Source of the DNA: Mucilaginibacter tolerans
GTDB lineage: Bacteria > Bacteroidota > Bacteroidia > Sphingobacteriales > Sphingobacteriaceae
Direction of reading: 5' to 3'
NCBI RefSeq assembly: GCF_030519375.1
Contig: NZ_JAUMKB010000006.1
Location: forward strand, 124,001-188,000
Length of the DNA stretch: 64,000 nucleotides
This document shows, one piece after another, positions 44,205-54,029 of this stretch. The notes below the pieces were generated by a model. It saw nothing but the letters and a program-made list of their open reading frames with translations, was not told the DNA's origin and did not search any database. The position numbers were made by a program, and so were the translations under genes. Position 1 is the stretch's first letter. Each line of letters begins with the position of its first letter.

Positions 44205-46097
44205 GTGAAGAAGGAAACAACTAATCCGGCGTTTGAAAATAGCCTGATGCGTACAGAAAATATAGACGCACAGCAAGAGCTTAGGGTGTATTTTAATGCT
44301 ATGGATGAGGTATTCTTTTCGGTAGACATGATAAACAACCGGGTGATACAGATTTCTCCAGCCTGTGAAAAGCTCTACGGATATGACCCAGCCTATTTTT
44401 TTGAAAATCATTTATTTTGGTTTGATCTGATTCATCCGGATAACAAACACATTATTGAACAAGAGGATAGACAACTGGAACTCGGAAAAATTGTAGACAA
44501 TCAATACCGTATCATCAGAAAAGATAAAGCTATCCGCTGGGTTGAAAATAAAATCATCCCAAAACTAGACGCCAATGGTAAACTGGTCAGAGTAGATGGT
44601 ATCACCAGGGATATTACTGATAAGAAGATAGCCGAAGAGAAACTTAAGCAAAGCGAGGCGCGGTATCGCCAGATAGTGGAAACCGCACAGGAAGGCATTT
44701 GGACTATAGACAAATACGATAAAACCAATTTCGTCAACAAAAAGATGTGCGACATATTGGGCTATACCGCCGAAGCGATGATGGGTAAAGAGCTGTACGA
44801 TTTTATGGATAAGGAAGGGAAAATATATGCCCTTGAGTGCATGGAGAGGCGGCGAAAAGGATCAAAAGAGAACCTCGATATCCGGTATATTACCAAAAGC
44901 GGTCAGGATGTATGGTGTAACATATCAGCCAATCCCATATTTGATGAAAAGGGTATTTATAACGGTTCCCTGGCAATGGTAACCGACATTACTCAACGAA
45001 AACGTGATGAGGAGACGGTCAAAAAATCGGAAGCTAATTTGCGCGCCTTATTTGAAAATACCGATACCGCTTATGTATTATTTGATTCCGATTTTGTCAT
45101 TATTTCGTTCAATTCGCTGGCCCAAAAGTACTCTCAGGAGCAGAACAATCAGACCCTTTATGTAAATAGCTCGGTAAAGGATTACTTTACTGCCGAAAGG
45201 TGGCCCTTTATAAAAAATACGCTTGAAAAAGTTGCTAAAGGAGAGCACATAGCTTATGAAATAAGTTTGTCGAACCCGAGCGGAGTAAAATGGTATGACG
45301 TGCGCTGGCTCAATGTAAAAGATGCTGATGGAAAAAACACGGGTTTTATTTTGGCGAATAAAGAGATTACTGCAACTAAAAATGCAGAGCTGGAGCGCGA
45401 AAAGATAACTGCTGACCTGATACAGCACGATAAAGACCTGGAGCAATTTACTTATATCATTTCGCACAATTTACGTGCGCCGGTAGCCAATATTCTTGGG
45501 CTCGCGGGCATGCTTCACGACCATGACCTGGATGGCGAGGCCAAAATAGAAGTATTCGAGCGGGTAGCACAATCCATAAAAAACATTGATACGGTAATAA
45601 AGGACCTGAACCAGGTTTTACAAGCCCGCGAAATGGTGAGCGAAAAAAAGGAGACCATTTATTTTGATGACATTGTAGAGGCGTTTAAAGCCAGTATCCA
45701 TGATGTCGTTCTGAATGAAAAGGTTCAGGTCAAATATAATTTTAATGAAGCTGAATCGATTTTTTGTATACCAAGCTATATTAACAGTGTTTTCTATAAT
45801 CTCCTTTCCAATAGCATCAAATACCGCAAGCCGGGTATGTCGCCAATAATCACGGTAAAAAGTCGCAAAATTGCCGATAAAATAGAGCTTCGCTTTAAAG
45901 ATAACGGGAAGGGCATCGACCTGGAAAAACACAGCCGCCATATATTCGGTATGTATAAACGTTTTGACCCTAGCATGGAGGGTAAAGGCCTGGGGTTATT
46001 CATGGTGAAAACACAGATCGAAGCACTTGGCGGAACGATAAAAATAAAAAGCAAAGCCGGCATGGGGACTGAGTTTGTGATACAGTTGCCTGGTTGA
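44205..46097 (+). CDS. PAS-domain sensor histidine kinase
   Basis: The 630-residue cytoplasmic kinase has no membrane span. Three PAS domains lie at about 24-142, 148-268 and 275-395, joined by PAC-type linkers (VRVDGITRDITDKKIAEEKL). A HisKA-like H-box has H421 in IISHNLRAP. The ATPase domain carries the N-box NLLSNSIKY (532-540), G1 DNGKG (566-570) and G2 GKGLGL (593-598). The start is GTG 44205; an ATG at 44247 (residue 15) would lose only the non-conserved head. It may phosphorylate the single-domain regulator encoded divergently upstream. The signal is not known. Confidence 0.92.
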   Translation: MKKETTNPAFENSLMRTENIDAQQELRVYFNAMDEVFFSVDMINNRVIQISPACEKLYGYDPAYFFENHLFWFDLIHPDNKHIIEQEDRQLELGKIVDNQYRIIRKDKAIRWVENKIIPKLDANGKLVRVDGITRDITDKKIAEEKLKQSEARYRQIVETAQEGIWTIDKYDKTNFVNKKMCDILGYTAEAMMGKELYDFMDKEGKIYALECMERRRKGSKENLDIRYITKSGQDVWCNISANPIFDEKGIYNGSLAMVTDITQRKRDEETVKKSEANLRALFENTDTAYVLFDSDFVIISFNSLAQKYSQEQNNQTLYVNSSVKDYFTAERWPFIKNTLEKVAKGEHIAYEISLSNPSGVKWYDVRWLNVKDADGKNTGFILANKEITATKNAELEREKITADLIQHDKDLEQFTYIISHNLRAPVANILGLAGMLHDHDLDGEAKIEVFERVAQSIKNIDTVIKDLNQVLQAREMVSEKKETIYFDDIVEAFKASIHDVVLNEKVQVKYNFNEAESIFCIPSYINSVFYNLLSNSIKYRKPGMSPIITVKSRKIADKIELRFKDNGKGIDLEKHSRHIFGMYKRFDPSMEGKGLGLFMVKTQIEALGGTIKIKSKAGMGTEFVIQLPG

Positions 46098-46108
46098 CGC
46101 TGCAATAT

Positions 46109-46594
46109 TTAATCAATCTCCCTGAACATAATATAAGCATCTACATAACCCAATTGCCGGTGATTAAACCCTTTAGGGATAACTCCGATGATCTTAAAGC
46201 TCAGTTTCTGCCAGAGTTGTACTGCAGCCTGATTGGTACTCACTACAAAATTGAACTGCATACCCTTATATCCCGATTCTTTAGCCACCTGCCAGGAATG
46301 ATCAAACAATTGTTTACCCAAACCCCGGCCTCTGGCTTCCGGATGTACCATATAACCACAATTGGCAATATGCGCACCTAAACCGGGTTGGTTGGGTTTT
46401 ATAAAATAAGTGCCCAATATTTTGCCATCTTCTTCAGCAACAAACACCTTCATGCCCGGCGCAAACCAAAGTTTAGAAAGATCTTCCCTTTGGCTATCAG
46501 GGTCGAAAGCGTACGTATCGCCGGTTTTGACAACTTGCTCGAAGATTTCCCAAATGCCGTCGTGATCGTTGCTAGTGGCTTGTCTGATGGTCAT
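46109..46594 (-). CDS. GNAT N-acetyltransferase
   Basis: The 161-residue protein has the GNAT fold: an N-terminal TIRQATSNDHDGIWEIF, central strands with VFVAEEDGKILGTYFI, the acetyl-CoA pyrophosphate loop HPEARGRGLGKQL (RGRGLG), and a C-terminal TNQAAVQLWQKLSFKIIG. It acetylates an unknown amine. It converges with the histidine kinase gene over 11 bases. Confidence 0.92.
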   Translation of the reverse strand: MTIRQATSNDHDGIWEIFEQVVKTGDTYAFDPDSQREDLSKLWFAPGMKVFVAEEDGKILGTYFIKPNQPGLGAHIANCGYMVHPEARGRGLGKQLFDHSWQVAKESGYKGMQFNFVVSTNQAAVQLWQKLSFKIIGVIPKGFNHRQLGYVDAYIMFREID

Positions 46595-46669
46595 ATAATT
46601 GTGGCGTTATGCTAGGATTAGGATAAATATAGATCGTGGGCTTGTTGGGGATTTATTGTTAAGATAAGG

Positions 46670-47014
46670 TTATTTTAAAAAATCTCCATCAATAATCAGC
46701 AGTTTAACGCCATTTTTTGAAATCGAGCGATGGCTGCTCAAACCGTCAGAAACAACATAGGTCATACCGGCAGTCAAAGTGAATTCCTCTCCGCTCTCCA
46801 ATTCGCTTACAAATTCACCTTCTAAACAATGCACGATATGACCTTTTTGGCACCAATGGTCGGCCATGTACCCCGCCGAATAATTGACTATCCTGATGCG
46901 AAATCCGGGAAATTGCCAGGTTTGCCAGGTGGCTTCGCCGGTTTCACCGGGATGTATGGTTTTTACAATTTCCGACCAGTTAATGGCTTGAAAATCAATA
47001 TTTGATAAGCTCAT
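46670..47014 (-). CDS. Cupin-fold protein (DHCW-motif type)
   Basis: The 114-residue protein forms one cupin barrel. The signature HxxxW/DHW region reads MADHWCQKGHIVHCLEGEFV, with a second half GMTYVVSDGLSSHRSIS giving the later histidine. It fits the family NCBI names DHCW motif cupin fold protein; no enzyme activity is assigned. Its ATG immediately follows the TAA of the membrane protein gene upstream, so the two are cotranscribed. Confidence 0.8.
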   Translation of the reverse strand: MSLSNIDFQAINWSEIVKTIHPGETGEATWQTWQFPGFRIRIVNYSAGYMADHWCQKGHIVHCLEGEFVSELESGEEFTLTAGMTYVVSDGLSSHRSISKNGVKLLIIDGDFLK

Positions 47015-47398
47015 TTAGCGTGCTGTGAACAGCATAAAGCTACAAATAATGATCACATTGATTAGCACAATGATAGATACCGCATTCATATTGTGTTTGC
47101 TGATATGGGCCAGGTTATTATTTAACCGTTTTAGCCAACGGTTATTTAAAAGCACCAGATAATTCGCCAACATAAAAAACACCGCTCCAAACAGAAGAAC
47201 AATATTTCCCGCCATACTGCCGGTTATCCATCCCGATCGTAACGCAAATTGGGCTAAAATCATTGCCGTTGTCAAAGTAATGATCAACAAGAAGCTCACA
47301 TTAAATAATGATTTGAATTGAGGCAATTTACCCTGGCCGAAATTTCTGAATATCCACCTGTAAGACGCTACATAAATGGATTGATAAGACCTGATCAT
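47015..47398 (-). CDS. Membrane protein of unknown function
   Basis: The 127-residue protein has three predicted spans (about 33-52, 60-82 and 103-123) and a basic, aromatic N-terminus (RSYQSIYVASYRWIFRNFGQ). I recognise no family. It is directly followed by the cupin gene with no gap (TAA then ATG), so the two proteins probably function together or at least share expression. Confidence 0.7.
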   Translation of the reverse strand: MIRSYQSIYVASYRWIFRNFGQGKLPQFKSLFNVSFLLIITLTTAMILAQFALRSGWITGSMAGNIVLLFGAVFFMLANYLVLLNNRWLKRLNNNLAHISKHNMNAVSIIVLINVIIICSFMLFTAR

Positions 47399-47574
47399 GG
47401 CTATAAATGTTTAAAGGTTAACGGCTTACAAATACCGATAGGGAAGGCATTTGCTTGTGATTTATTGGTTTAGTGTTATAACGCTTATATTTAAATAAAA
47501 GTATATTATTTCGAAATATTTTGTTATACAAAATAAAAAACAACCAAACAGGAAATATACAAAACTATATCAAA

Positions 47575-49164
47575 CTATTGTATGGCTTCTTTTACATTAA
47601 CCATGGCCAATAAATTCACATTTGGGTCAACAGTAATTGATGATGGTTTAGCTTTTACCGGAACAGACAAACTGGTTACTTTATTTTTAACCGAAACAAT
47701 ATGCGACTTGCCTGCGATGTATACTTCCAGTGGAAAATCGAAGACAATAGCTTGCTTTTGCTCCACTGTTAAATCGATTGATTTTTTTGTAGCGTCATAA
47801 TGCCAGATAATGTTCAGGTGGGGGGCACCAGTCGTATAGATCCATTGTTTAAAAAACCGTTGCAGATTCTGTCCACTAGCGTTTTCCAGTTCGGCTCGCA
47901 GATTATCAGTGTTGGCATTCTTGCCATCATATTTTTTATAGTAAGCCCGGATGCCTTTCCAGTAGGCCACATCGCCCAGTTTGCGCCGGAGCATGTGCAA
48001 TACCCAACCACCTTTTTGGTAACTGTTGGCATTGAGCAGCACCATGTAATTATCGTGAACAGTCGTATCCACCACAGCCGTTTTTCTCTTCTTCTCAAAA
48101 TCAAAAACGGTTTCACGGTCCGCTTTCAGGCGTTTCTTCAAAGTGTCCACTCCATATTTATGCTCGAGGTAAACGTTGGTCATATAAGTGGCAAAGCCTT
48201 CGCTTAGCCATAGATGACTAAAGTTTGTCTCACTGGCAGCATCACCAAACCATTGATGCGCTATTTCATGTGCCATCAGTTCTTCGATCCCCCTATCGCC
48301 TACTGATTCCTCGAAATAAAAGATACAGCTCGAGTTCTCCATCCCGCCGAATATGGTTTTAGACTGAACATTGGCCAGTTTTTCAAAGGCATATGGCCCA
48401 ACTTTACCGATATAATACGATAATATCTCTTTAGCTACAGCATAGCTTGTAAAACCCTTGTCTTTATTCTCAGGGAAAACATAGGTATAAACCGGGATAT
48501 TATTGACTTCGCCTGTATGGTCTATCGCAAAGTCAGCCACTCCGATTACCATCACTTTGGTCGGGCATTGGGCTTTTTCGCTCCAATGAGTAAGTTTAAG
48601 ATTATCAGGCAAGGCCTTTTCATCAACTTTTAAACCGTTTGATACTACCTGATAATGATCAGGTGCAGTTACTATGAAATCTACGGTCGCTTTATCGGCA
48701 GGCTCATCTACACAGGGCAACCAGTTATGTGCACGGTTGGGCCAGTTATCTCCAAAAAAGGTGCGGTGACCGAATTTGTTGGTGGAGATGATCAAGCCAT
48801 CGGCGGGGATACCGCTATAAGTTAAGATGTAAGTATGTGCGGTTCCTGTTTTGCCATCTGTAGTAATAGTTAGATCGTCATCATTTTGGAGGAACGATAC
48901 GGGCTTACCGTTTTCCGTCACACCACTTACTAGCATGCCTTTCCCACCTCCTCTTTGTTTTACCAGGTTGATTTGGAATGATCCGGCATCCCTCAGGTAA
49001 CGCAGGCTTATTTCTGCCTGTCCTTTGATGGTATCATTTTTATCGTTCAATTGGATGTTGAAGCCATAATGTTGTACGTCGATAACAGCACCGGGCGATT
49101 GGGCTTTGGCAGATAAACAAAAAAGGGAGCCAAGGGATAGCAGGCAAAGAGTATACTTCCGCAT
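47575..49164 (-). CDS. M1 family metallopeptidase (aminopeptidase)
   Basis: The 529-residue protein has a signal peptide (about 1-21) and the M1 catalytic core. The substrate motif GGMEN is at 273-277 and zinc site HEIAH at 299-303 with the third ligand E322 in SEGFATYMT. The N-terminal beta domain is family-typical. Classical M1 enzymes are about 850 residues; this short form lacks the long helical C-domain, a common type in Bacteroidota. It is secreted to the periplasm and trims peptides from their N-termini. Confidence 0.93.
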   Translation of the reverse strand: MRKYTLCLLSLGSLFCLSAKAQSPGAVIDVQHYGFNIQLNDKNDTIKGQAEISLRYLRDAGSFQINLVKQRGGGKGMLVSGVTENGKPVSFLQNDDDLTITTDGKTGTAHTYILTYSGIPADGLIISTNKFGHRTFFGDNWPNRAHNWLPCVDEPADKATVDFIVTAPDHYQVVSNGLKVDEKALPDNLKLTHWSEKAQCPTKVMVIGVADFAIDHTGEVNNIPVYTYVFPENKDKGFTSYAVAKEILSYYIGKVGPYAFEKLANVQSKTIFGGMENSSCIFYFEESVGDRGIEELMAHEIAHQWFGDAASETNFSHLWLSEGFATYMTNVYLEHKYGVDTLKKRLKADRETVFDFEKKRKTAVVDTTVHDNYMVLLNANSYQKGGWVLHMLRRKLGDVAYWKGIRAYYKKYDGKNANTDNLRAELENASGQNLQRFFKQWIYTTGAPHLNIIWHYDATKKSIDLTVEQKQAIVFDFPLEVYIAGKSHIVSVKNKVTSLSVPVKAKPSSITVDPNVNLLAMVNVKEAIQ

Positions 49165-49194
49165 AGTTGATTATTGATAATGCTAAAGATAAAT

Positions 49195-49247
49195 TATTTA
49201 AACAAAAAGAGCGGCTTGCGCCGCTCTAAGGTTATTTTAGCATATTT
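49195..49247 (-). repeat. 53-bp direct repeat A, containing a terminator
   Basis: TATTTAAACA ... CATATTT at 49195-49247 matches 49953-50005 at 47 of 53 bases without gaps. The core hairpin AGAGCGGC (49208-49215), loop TTGC, GCCGCTCT (49220-49227) is a terminator read on the minus strand (T-run from 49208 down) for the TonB-like gene ending at 49261. Confidence 0.85.
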
Positions 49248-49260
49248 CGAATTATATAAA

Positions 49261-49935
49261 TTATCGATCCTCTGTCTGTAGTGTAAAGCTAAACGGCATT
49301 TCATACTCAACTTTAACGGGTTTACCATTTAGCATTCCAGGAAGCCACTCGCCTGTAATTAACTTTGCAATACGCAATGCTTCTTCATCACAGCCTCCTC
49401 CAATACGTTTGTTTATTTTATATTTTGAAACATCGCCATTTTCGTCTATGGTAAATGCTATTATTACTTTCCCCTGGATATTTTTCTCGCGTGCCTCGGC
49501 GGGATATCTTGTTTTAATAATAACTATTGCCAGCCGCTTCCCATCGCCGTCTAAATAAATCGGTGGTTGATCAAGCTTTCTCTTCGTAGTATCTGTTCCA
49601 TTTATTATATCATATTCGCCATTTTTGCTGTTATCCCAGCGAGATTTTTTATAATCAATTAGTTTTTTGTGCGTGTAATCGTACACTATTTGTATGTCCC
49701 GATTATAATCATAACTGGTCCATACGCTGTCTTTCTGATTGTTTTTATAGAAACCCTTACGAAGCAACTTACTACTTATAAGAGCATACTCTCCCTGTCT
49801 GATATTTGTATCCGACTCTAAAACATCATACCTCTCTTTTAAGGATAATACGTCATCATACTTCGTTATCTGCTTGGTCTGAGCAAAAAGGCTTCCGGTT
49901 AAAGTAATGGTAATTAGTGACAAGATTAGTTTCAT
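49261..49935 (-). CDS. Secreted protein with TonB C-terminal domain
   Basis: The 224-residue protein has a signal peptide (about 1-18, ending LFAQ). A TonB C-domain spans about 132-220: RYPAEAREKNIQGKVIIAFT, IDENGDVSKYKINKRIGG, and PGMLNGKPVKVEYEMPFSF. The middle holds a MORN-like stretch (GEYALISSKLLRKGFYKNNQ). It has no proline-rich spacer and no N-terminal membrane anchor beyond the signal peptide, so it is not a classic TonB energy transducer. The gene is flanked by two copies of a 53-bp repeat, which suggests it was inserted or duplicated here. Confidence 0.8.
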   Translation of the reverse strand: MKLILSLITITLTGSLFAQTKQITKYDDVLSLKERYDVLESDTNIRQGEYALISSKLLRKGFYKNNQKDSVWTSYDYNRDIQIVYDYTHKKLIDYKKSRWDNSKNGEYDIINGTDTTKRKLDQPPIYLDGDGKRLAIVIIKTRYPAEAREKNIQGKVIIAFTIDENGDVSKYKINKRIGGGCDEEALRIAKLITGEWLPGMLNGKPVKVEYEMPFSFTLQTEDR

Positions 49936-49952
49936 GCTTTAAATATAAATGG

Positions 49953-50005
49953 TATTTAAACAAGAAGAGCGGCTCACGCCGCTCTTAGGTTAATTTATCA
50001 TATTT
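49953..50005 (-). repeat. 53-bp direct repeat B, containing a terminator
   Basis: The second copy of the repeat, 758 bases from the first. Its hairpin AAGAGCGGC (49965-49973), loop TCAC, GCCGCTCTT (49978-49986) is the terminator of ffh, which ends at 50042. Confidence 0.85.
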
Positions 50006-50041
50006 TAAATCCGACATCGTATATCCGACCTCCGAAATCAT

Positions 50042-51367
50042 TTATCTTGGCATCCGGCGCATCATACTGGCCATGGCTGCCGGGTTGCTCATTTGCTTCA
50101 TGACCTTGCGCATGTCTTCAAACTGCTTGATCAGTCGGTTTACCTCCTGCAGATCGGTCCCTGAGCCTTTCGCAATACGGTTACGTCTGCTTTGGTTGAT
50201 GGAATCCGGGTTTTCCTTTTCATAGGGCGTCATCGAAAGAATGATCGACTCGATATTTTTGAAAGCATTATCATCAACCTCTACATTCTTCATCATTTTG
50301 CCAACGCCTGGTATCATGCCCATCAGGTCCTTCATGTTACCCATTTTCTTGATCTGCTGTATTTGGCTGTAGAAGTCGTTAAAGTCGAACTTGTTCTTGC
50401 GGATCTTCTTTTGCAGCTCGGCAGCTTCCTTCTCGTCAAATTGCTGCTGTGCGCGTTCAACCAATGAAACCACGTCGCCCATGCCCAAAATACGCGAAGC
50501 CATACGATCGGGGTGGAAAACATCCAATGCTTCCATCTTTTCGCCGGTACCGATGAACTTGATCGGTTTATTCACTACCGATTTGATCGATAGCGCTGCA
50601 CCACCGCGGGTATCACCATCCAGCTTGGTTAAAACCACACCGGTAAAGTCGAGGCGGTCGTTGAACACCTTAGCTGTATTCACCGCATCCTGGCCGGTCA
50701 TGGAATCCACCACAAATAGTATCTCATGCGGATTTACCGCAGCTTTTACCTGCTCTATCTCCTGCATCATCGCCTCATCAATCGATAAGCGACCGGCAGT
50801 ATCCACAATGACCACGTTGTTGCCGTTCTGCTTAGCTTGGGCAACACCTTCTCTTGCAATGGCAATGGGGTCTTTTGATTCCAGATTAGCATAAACCGGT
50901 ATACCGATCTGCTCGCCCAAAACTTTCAATTGCTCAATAGCCGCCGGGCGATATACGTCGCCTGCCACTAGTAAAGGTTTTTTATTTTTCTGCGTCTTTA
51001 GAAAATTTGCCAGCTTACCGCTAAAGGTGGTTTTACCCGCACCGTTTAAACCTGCGATCAGGATCACCGTTGGCGTAGCCGGAAAATTCAGATCAGCAGT
51101 GCTGCCGCCCATCAATTCGGTCAGCTCATCGTTCATAATCTTGGTAAGCAGCTGACCAGGGGAGATAGAGGTCAATACATTCTGGCCAATAGCTTTTTGC
51201 CTTACTTCATCGGTAAAGGTTTTGGCAGTTTTATAGTTAACGTCGGCATCCAGAAGAGCCTTGCGGATCTCCTTCATGGTTTCGGCCACGTTGATCTCTG
51301 TAATAGTTCCTTGGCCCTTCAGGACCTTAAACGCCCTGTCGAGTTTATCTGAAAGATTTTCAAACAT
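50042..51367 (-). CDS. ffh: Signal recognition particle protein Ffh
   Basis: The 441-residue SRP54 homologue has the NG GTPase domain (P-loop GLNGAGKTT near 105-113, DTAGRL near 190, TKLDGDTRGG near 248). The Met-rich M domain covers about 295-435, ending ASMMRRMPR. It binds signal sequences and 4.5S RNA and delivers ribosomes to the membrane via FtsY. It is single on the minus strand; a promoter-like box (TAACTTTG, 51410-51403) lies 36 bases ahead of its start. Confidence 0.98.
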   Translation of the reverse strand: MFENLSDKLDRAFKVLKGQGTITEINVAETMKEIRKALLDADVNYKTAKTFTDEVRQKAIGQNVLTSISPGQLLTKIMNDELTELMGGSTADLNFPATPTVILIAGLNGAGKTTFSGKLANFLKTQKNKKPLLVAGDVYRPAAIEQLKVLGEQIGIPVYANLESKDPIAIAREGVAQAKQNGNNVVIVDTAGRLSIDEAMMQEIEQVKAAVNPHEILFVVDSMTGQDAVNTAKVFNDRLDFTGVVLTKLDGDTRGGAALSIKSVVNKPIKFIGTGEKMEALDVFHPDRMASRILGMGDVVSLVERAQQQFDEKEAAELQKKIRKNKFDFNDFYSQIQQIKKMGNMKDLMGMIPGVGKMMKNVEVDDNAFKNIESIILSMTPYEKENPDSINQSRRNRIAKGSGTDLQEVNRLIKQFEDMRKVMKQMSNPAAMASMMRRMPR

Positions 51368-51402
51368 GAGTATAAAATACTTTAATCTTTAAATTGAGGA
51401 TG

Positions 51403-51410
51403 CAAAGTTA
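51403..51410 (-). promoter_or_regulatory. Possible ffh -7 box
   Basis: TAACTTTG on the minus strand matches the TAnnTTTG box exactly, 36 bases upstream of the ffh ATG. No good -33 element is seen at the usual 18-20 base spacing, so this is weak. Confidence 0.35.
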
Positions 51411-51569
51411 AGATTTTGAAGCAATTCCCGCTCCGCATAAAGTCAAAAAGCGAATCTTAATAAAAACCCTTTGCGCTTAAATTATGTGTTATTATCACCT
51501 TTAACTTTTTTTAACAAGTTGAAGTGTAACGCTCCGTGCTTTTTTCTCATCTTATAGCCATATACCTTA

Positions 51570-54026
51570 TTGATGCGACTTTTTACTTTTCTGATTTTTA
51601 CATTGCTCGCGGTTACCGCGTTTTCACAAACCACGGTTAAAAAATATGTTGCCACGCGAACTGAAAAGATCCCCAAAATTGACGGCGTTTTGGATGATGA
51701 TGTTTGGCAAAATGTTCCCGTTGCCACTGATTTTGTTGAATTGCAACCTACTGCTGGTCGCCATGAAATCAAAGAAGAACGCACCGAAGTGAAGGTGATC
51801 TATGATAATACGGCCATCTATATCGCAGCCCGGATGTATGAAACGGATCCAAATAAAATAGCACGTGAATTAACAACCAGGGATAATGTAGCTGCCGACG
51901 ACTTTTTTGGTATCATCCTCGATACTTACCATGATGGCATAAACGGTGTGGGTTTCTATGCCACAGCCGCCGGGGCTCAGTTCGACGCCAAATACACGCC
52001 ACCTAATCAAAACGGGAACGTTGAGGATGCCAGCTGGAATGCAGTTTGGGAGAGCAAAGTAAATGTGGATGACAGGGGCTGGACGGCGGAATTTAAAATA
52101 CCGTACTCCGCTTTACGATTTGCCAAAAAAGACGTGCAAAACTGGGGTCTTCAATTTATACGGGAGCGCAGGGGCGTAAACCGGCAGCTATTCTGGAATG
52201 AGCTTGACCCAAAGAAAAATGGCTTAATGAACCAGGAGGGTGAGCTTAATGGTATTGAAAAAATAACCCCTCCGTTGCGGCTTGCCTTTTATCCTTATTT
52301 CGCCACCTATGTTAACCATTATCCCTATAATACACCAGGACTCACCAACACCACCACTTCCTTTAATGGAGGTATGGACGTAAAATATGGCATCAACCAA
52401 AGTTTTACGCTGGATATGACCCTGATACCCGATTTCGGCCAGGTGCAGTCAGATAACCAGATTCTGAACCTGACACCATTCGAAGTAAAATACCAGGAAA
52501 ACCGGCCATTTTTTACCGAGGGGACCGAGCTTTTTAATAAGGGGAATATCTTTTATTCACGCAGGGTAGGTGGTCAGCCGATCAATTATTCCGAAGCCTA
52601 TGACAACCTGGCTCGGGGTGAAACAGTAATTAAAAACCCTACAGAAACCAGATTATACAATGCAACAAAATTGTCGGGGAGGCTAGCTAACGGATTGGGA
52701 ATAGGGGTATTCAATGCCGTTAGCGCCCCGGCATATGCCACTATAAAAGACAGCCTGGGCCATACGAGACGATTCGAAACGGCACCGGTTACCAACTACA
52801 ACATTATAGTACTGGACCAAAACCTGAAAAATAATTCGGCAATAACACTTATTAACACTAATGTAGAGCGGTTTGGGAAAGACTATTCAGCAGATGTCGG
52901 CGGGTTTGTTTTCAACCTGAACAATAAGAAAAACTCCTACAACCTGAGCGGATATGGTTTAATGAGTAACCTGTTTTATACTAATAGGAAAACCACAACA
53001 GGGTTTAACTATGAAATTAACGGCGGTAAAACACTTGGTAATTTTACATGGAACTTTGTTGAAGATCTGGTAGACAGCAAGTATAATCCAAATGACCTGG
53101 GAATATTGTTCAACAATAATTATTTCGATCACAACATCAACCTGCAATATGCGAACTATAAGCCTAAAAAATACTTCACCCAATGGGGCGTATTTTCAAA
53201 CGTGTATTATTCCCGCCGTTTCAGCCCGTCTGCATATCAATACTTTAACCAAACTGTAGGCGGTTACGCCAATCTAAAAAACTTTTGGGGCTTCAATTTC
53301 AGGTTACAACATCAGGGTGCGGCAAATGATTTTTATGAACCGCGCACAGCCGGCCGCGTTTTCAGAGTGCCAGGCAGCTATATGATGGGACTAAATGCCT
53401 TCACCGACCAGGCCAAAAGGCTTTTCGGTGGGATCAGCGTTTTCCATCGCATATACACCACATCCGGGCGACAGGGCACTGATGCAGAGGCATTTTATAA
53501 TTTGCGCATCAGCAATCGCTTCTCTTTAGGCCAGGATGTCACTTACAGCCCTTACATGCATTACACGGGTTACGAAACGATTGATAGCCTAAGCAATAAC
53601 CCTATTTTTGCCCTACGCAATGTGCATACGGTACAAAATATTTTCAATTTCAAATACACGTTCACAAGCGACATGGGCATCACTTTCAGATTGAGGCACT
53701 ACTGGTCAAAATTGAACGTTCTGCAATATTATGATCTTGCCCAAAACGGTTCGCTGGCTACTTTAACCTCCTCACATTTTAATCATGATAACGATCAGAA
53801 CTATAATGCCTGGAATATTGATATGGTGTATGTGTGGCAATTTTCGCCGGGTTCGGAGATCAGCATCGCCTGGAAAAACTCGTCTTTAACCAATACCGAT
53901 CAGGCTAAACTGGGCTATTTCCGAAACCTGCAAAACACTGTTAACGATCCGCAGAATAATAATATCTCATTTAAAATATTGTATTACATCGATTATCAGA
54001 ATCTGAGGAAAAAGAAAAAGAGTTAA
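51570..54026 (+). CDS. DUF5916 family protein (CBM9-like domain plus barrel)
   Basis: The 818-residue protein has a signal peptide (about 1-18). A carbohydrate-binding-family-9-like domain spans about 25-215 (KIPKIDGVLDDDVWQNVPVA, NTAIYIAARMYETDP, SWNAVWESKVNVDDRGWTAE). The DUF5916 barrel region (about 220-815) contains FTLDMTLIPDFGQVQSDNQI and FFTEGTELFNKGN. Members are thought to be outer-membrane proteins; no substrate is proven. It converges with the DUF3078 gene with a 3-base gap. Confidence 0.87.
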   Translation: MMRLFTFLIFTLLAVTAFSQTTVKKYVATRTEKIPKIDGVLDDDVWQNVPVATDFVELQPTAGRHEIKEERTEVKVIYDNTAIYIAARMYETDPNKIARELTTRDNVAADDFFGIILDTYHDGINGVGFYATAAGAQFDAKYTPPNQNGNVEDASWNAVWESKVNVDDRGWTAEFKIPYSALRFAKKDVQNWGLQFIRERRGVNRQLFWNELDPKKNGLMNQEGELNGIEKITPPLRLAFYPYFATYVNHYPYNTPGLTNTTTSFNGGMDVKYGINQSFTLDMTLIPDFGQVQSDNQILNLTPFEVKYQENRPFFTEGTELFNKGNIFYSRRVGGQPINYSEAYDNLARGETVIKNPTETRLYNATKLSGRLANGLGIGVFNAVSAPAYATIKDSLGHTRRFETAPVTNYNIIVLDQNLKNNSAITLINTNVERFGKDYSADVGGFVFNLNNKKNSYNLSGYGLMSNLFYTNRKTTTGFNYEINGGKTLGNFTWNFVEDLVDSKYNPNDLGILFNNNYFDHNINLQYANYKPKKYFTQWGVFSNVYYSRRFSPSAYQYFNQTVGGYANLKNFWGFNFRLQHQGAANDFYEPRTAGRVFRVPGSYMMGLNAFTDQAKRLFGGISVFHRIYTTSGRQGTDAEAFYNLRISNRFSLGQDVTYSPYMHYTGYETIDSLSNNPIFALRNVHTVQNIFNFKYTFTSDMGITFRLRHYWSKLNVLQYYDLAQNGSLATLTSSHFNHDNDQNYNAWNIDMVYVWQFSPGSEISIAWKNSSLTNTDQAKLGYFRNLQNTVNDPQNNNISFKILYYIDYQNLRKKKKS

Positions 54027-54029
54027 ATC

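Noticed and set aside
50391..50894. 167-residue plus-strand frame over ffh
   Set aside because: Antisense shadow of a highly conserved GTPase gene.
51482..51784. Minus-strand frame between ffh and the DUF5916 gene
   Set aside because: It overlaps the signal peptide end of the DUF5916 gene, which is well supported; the frame has no domain or signal.
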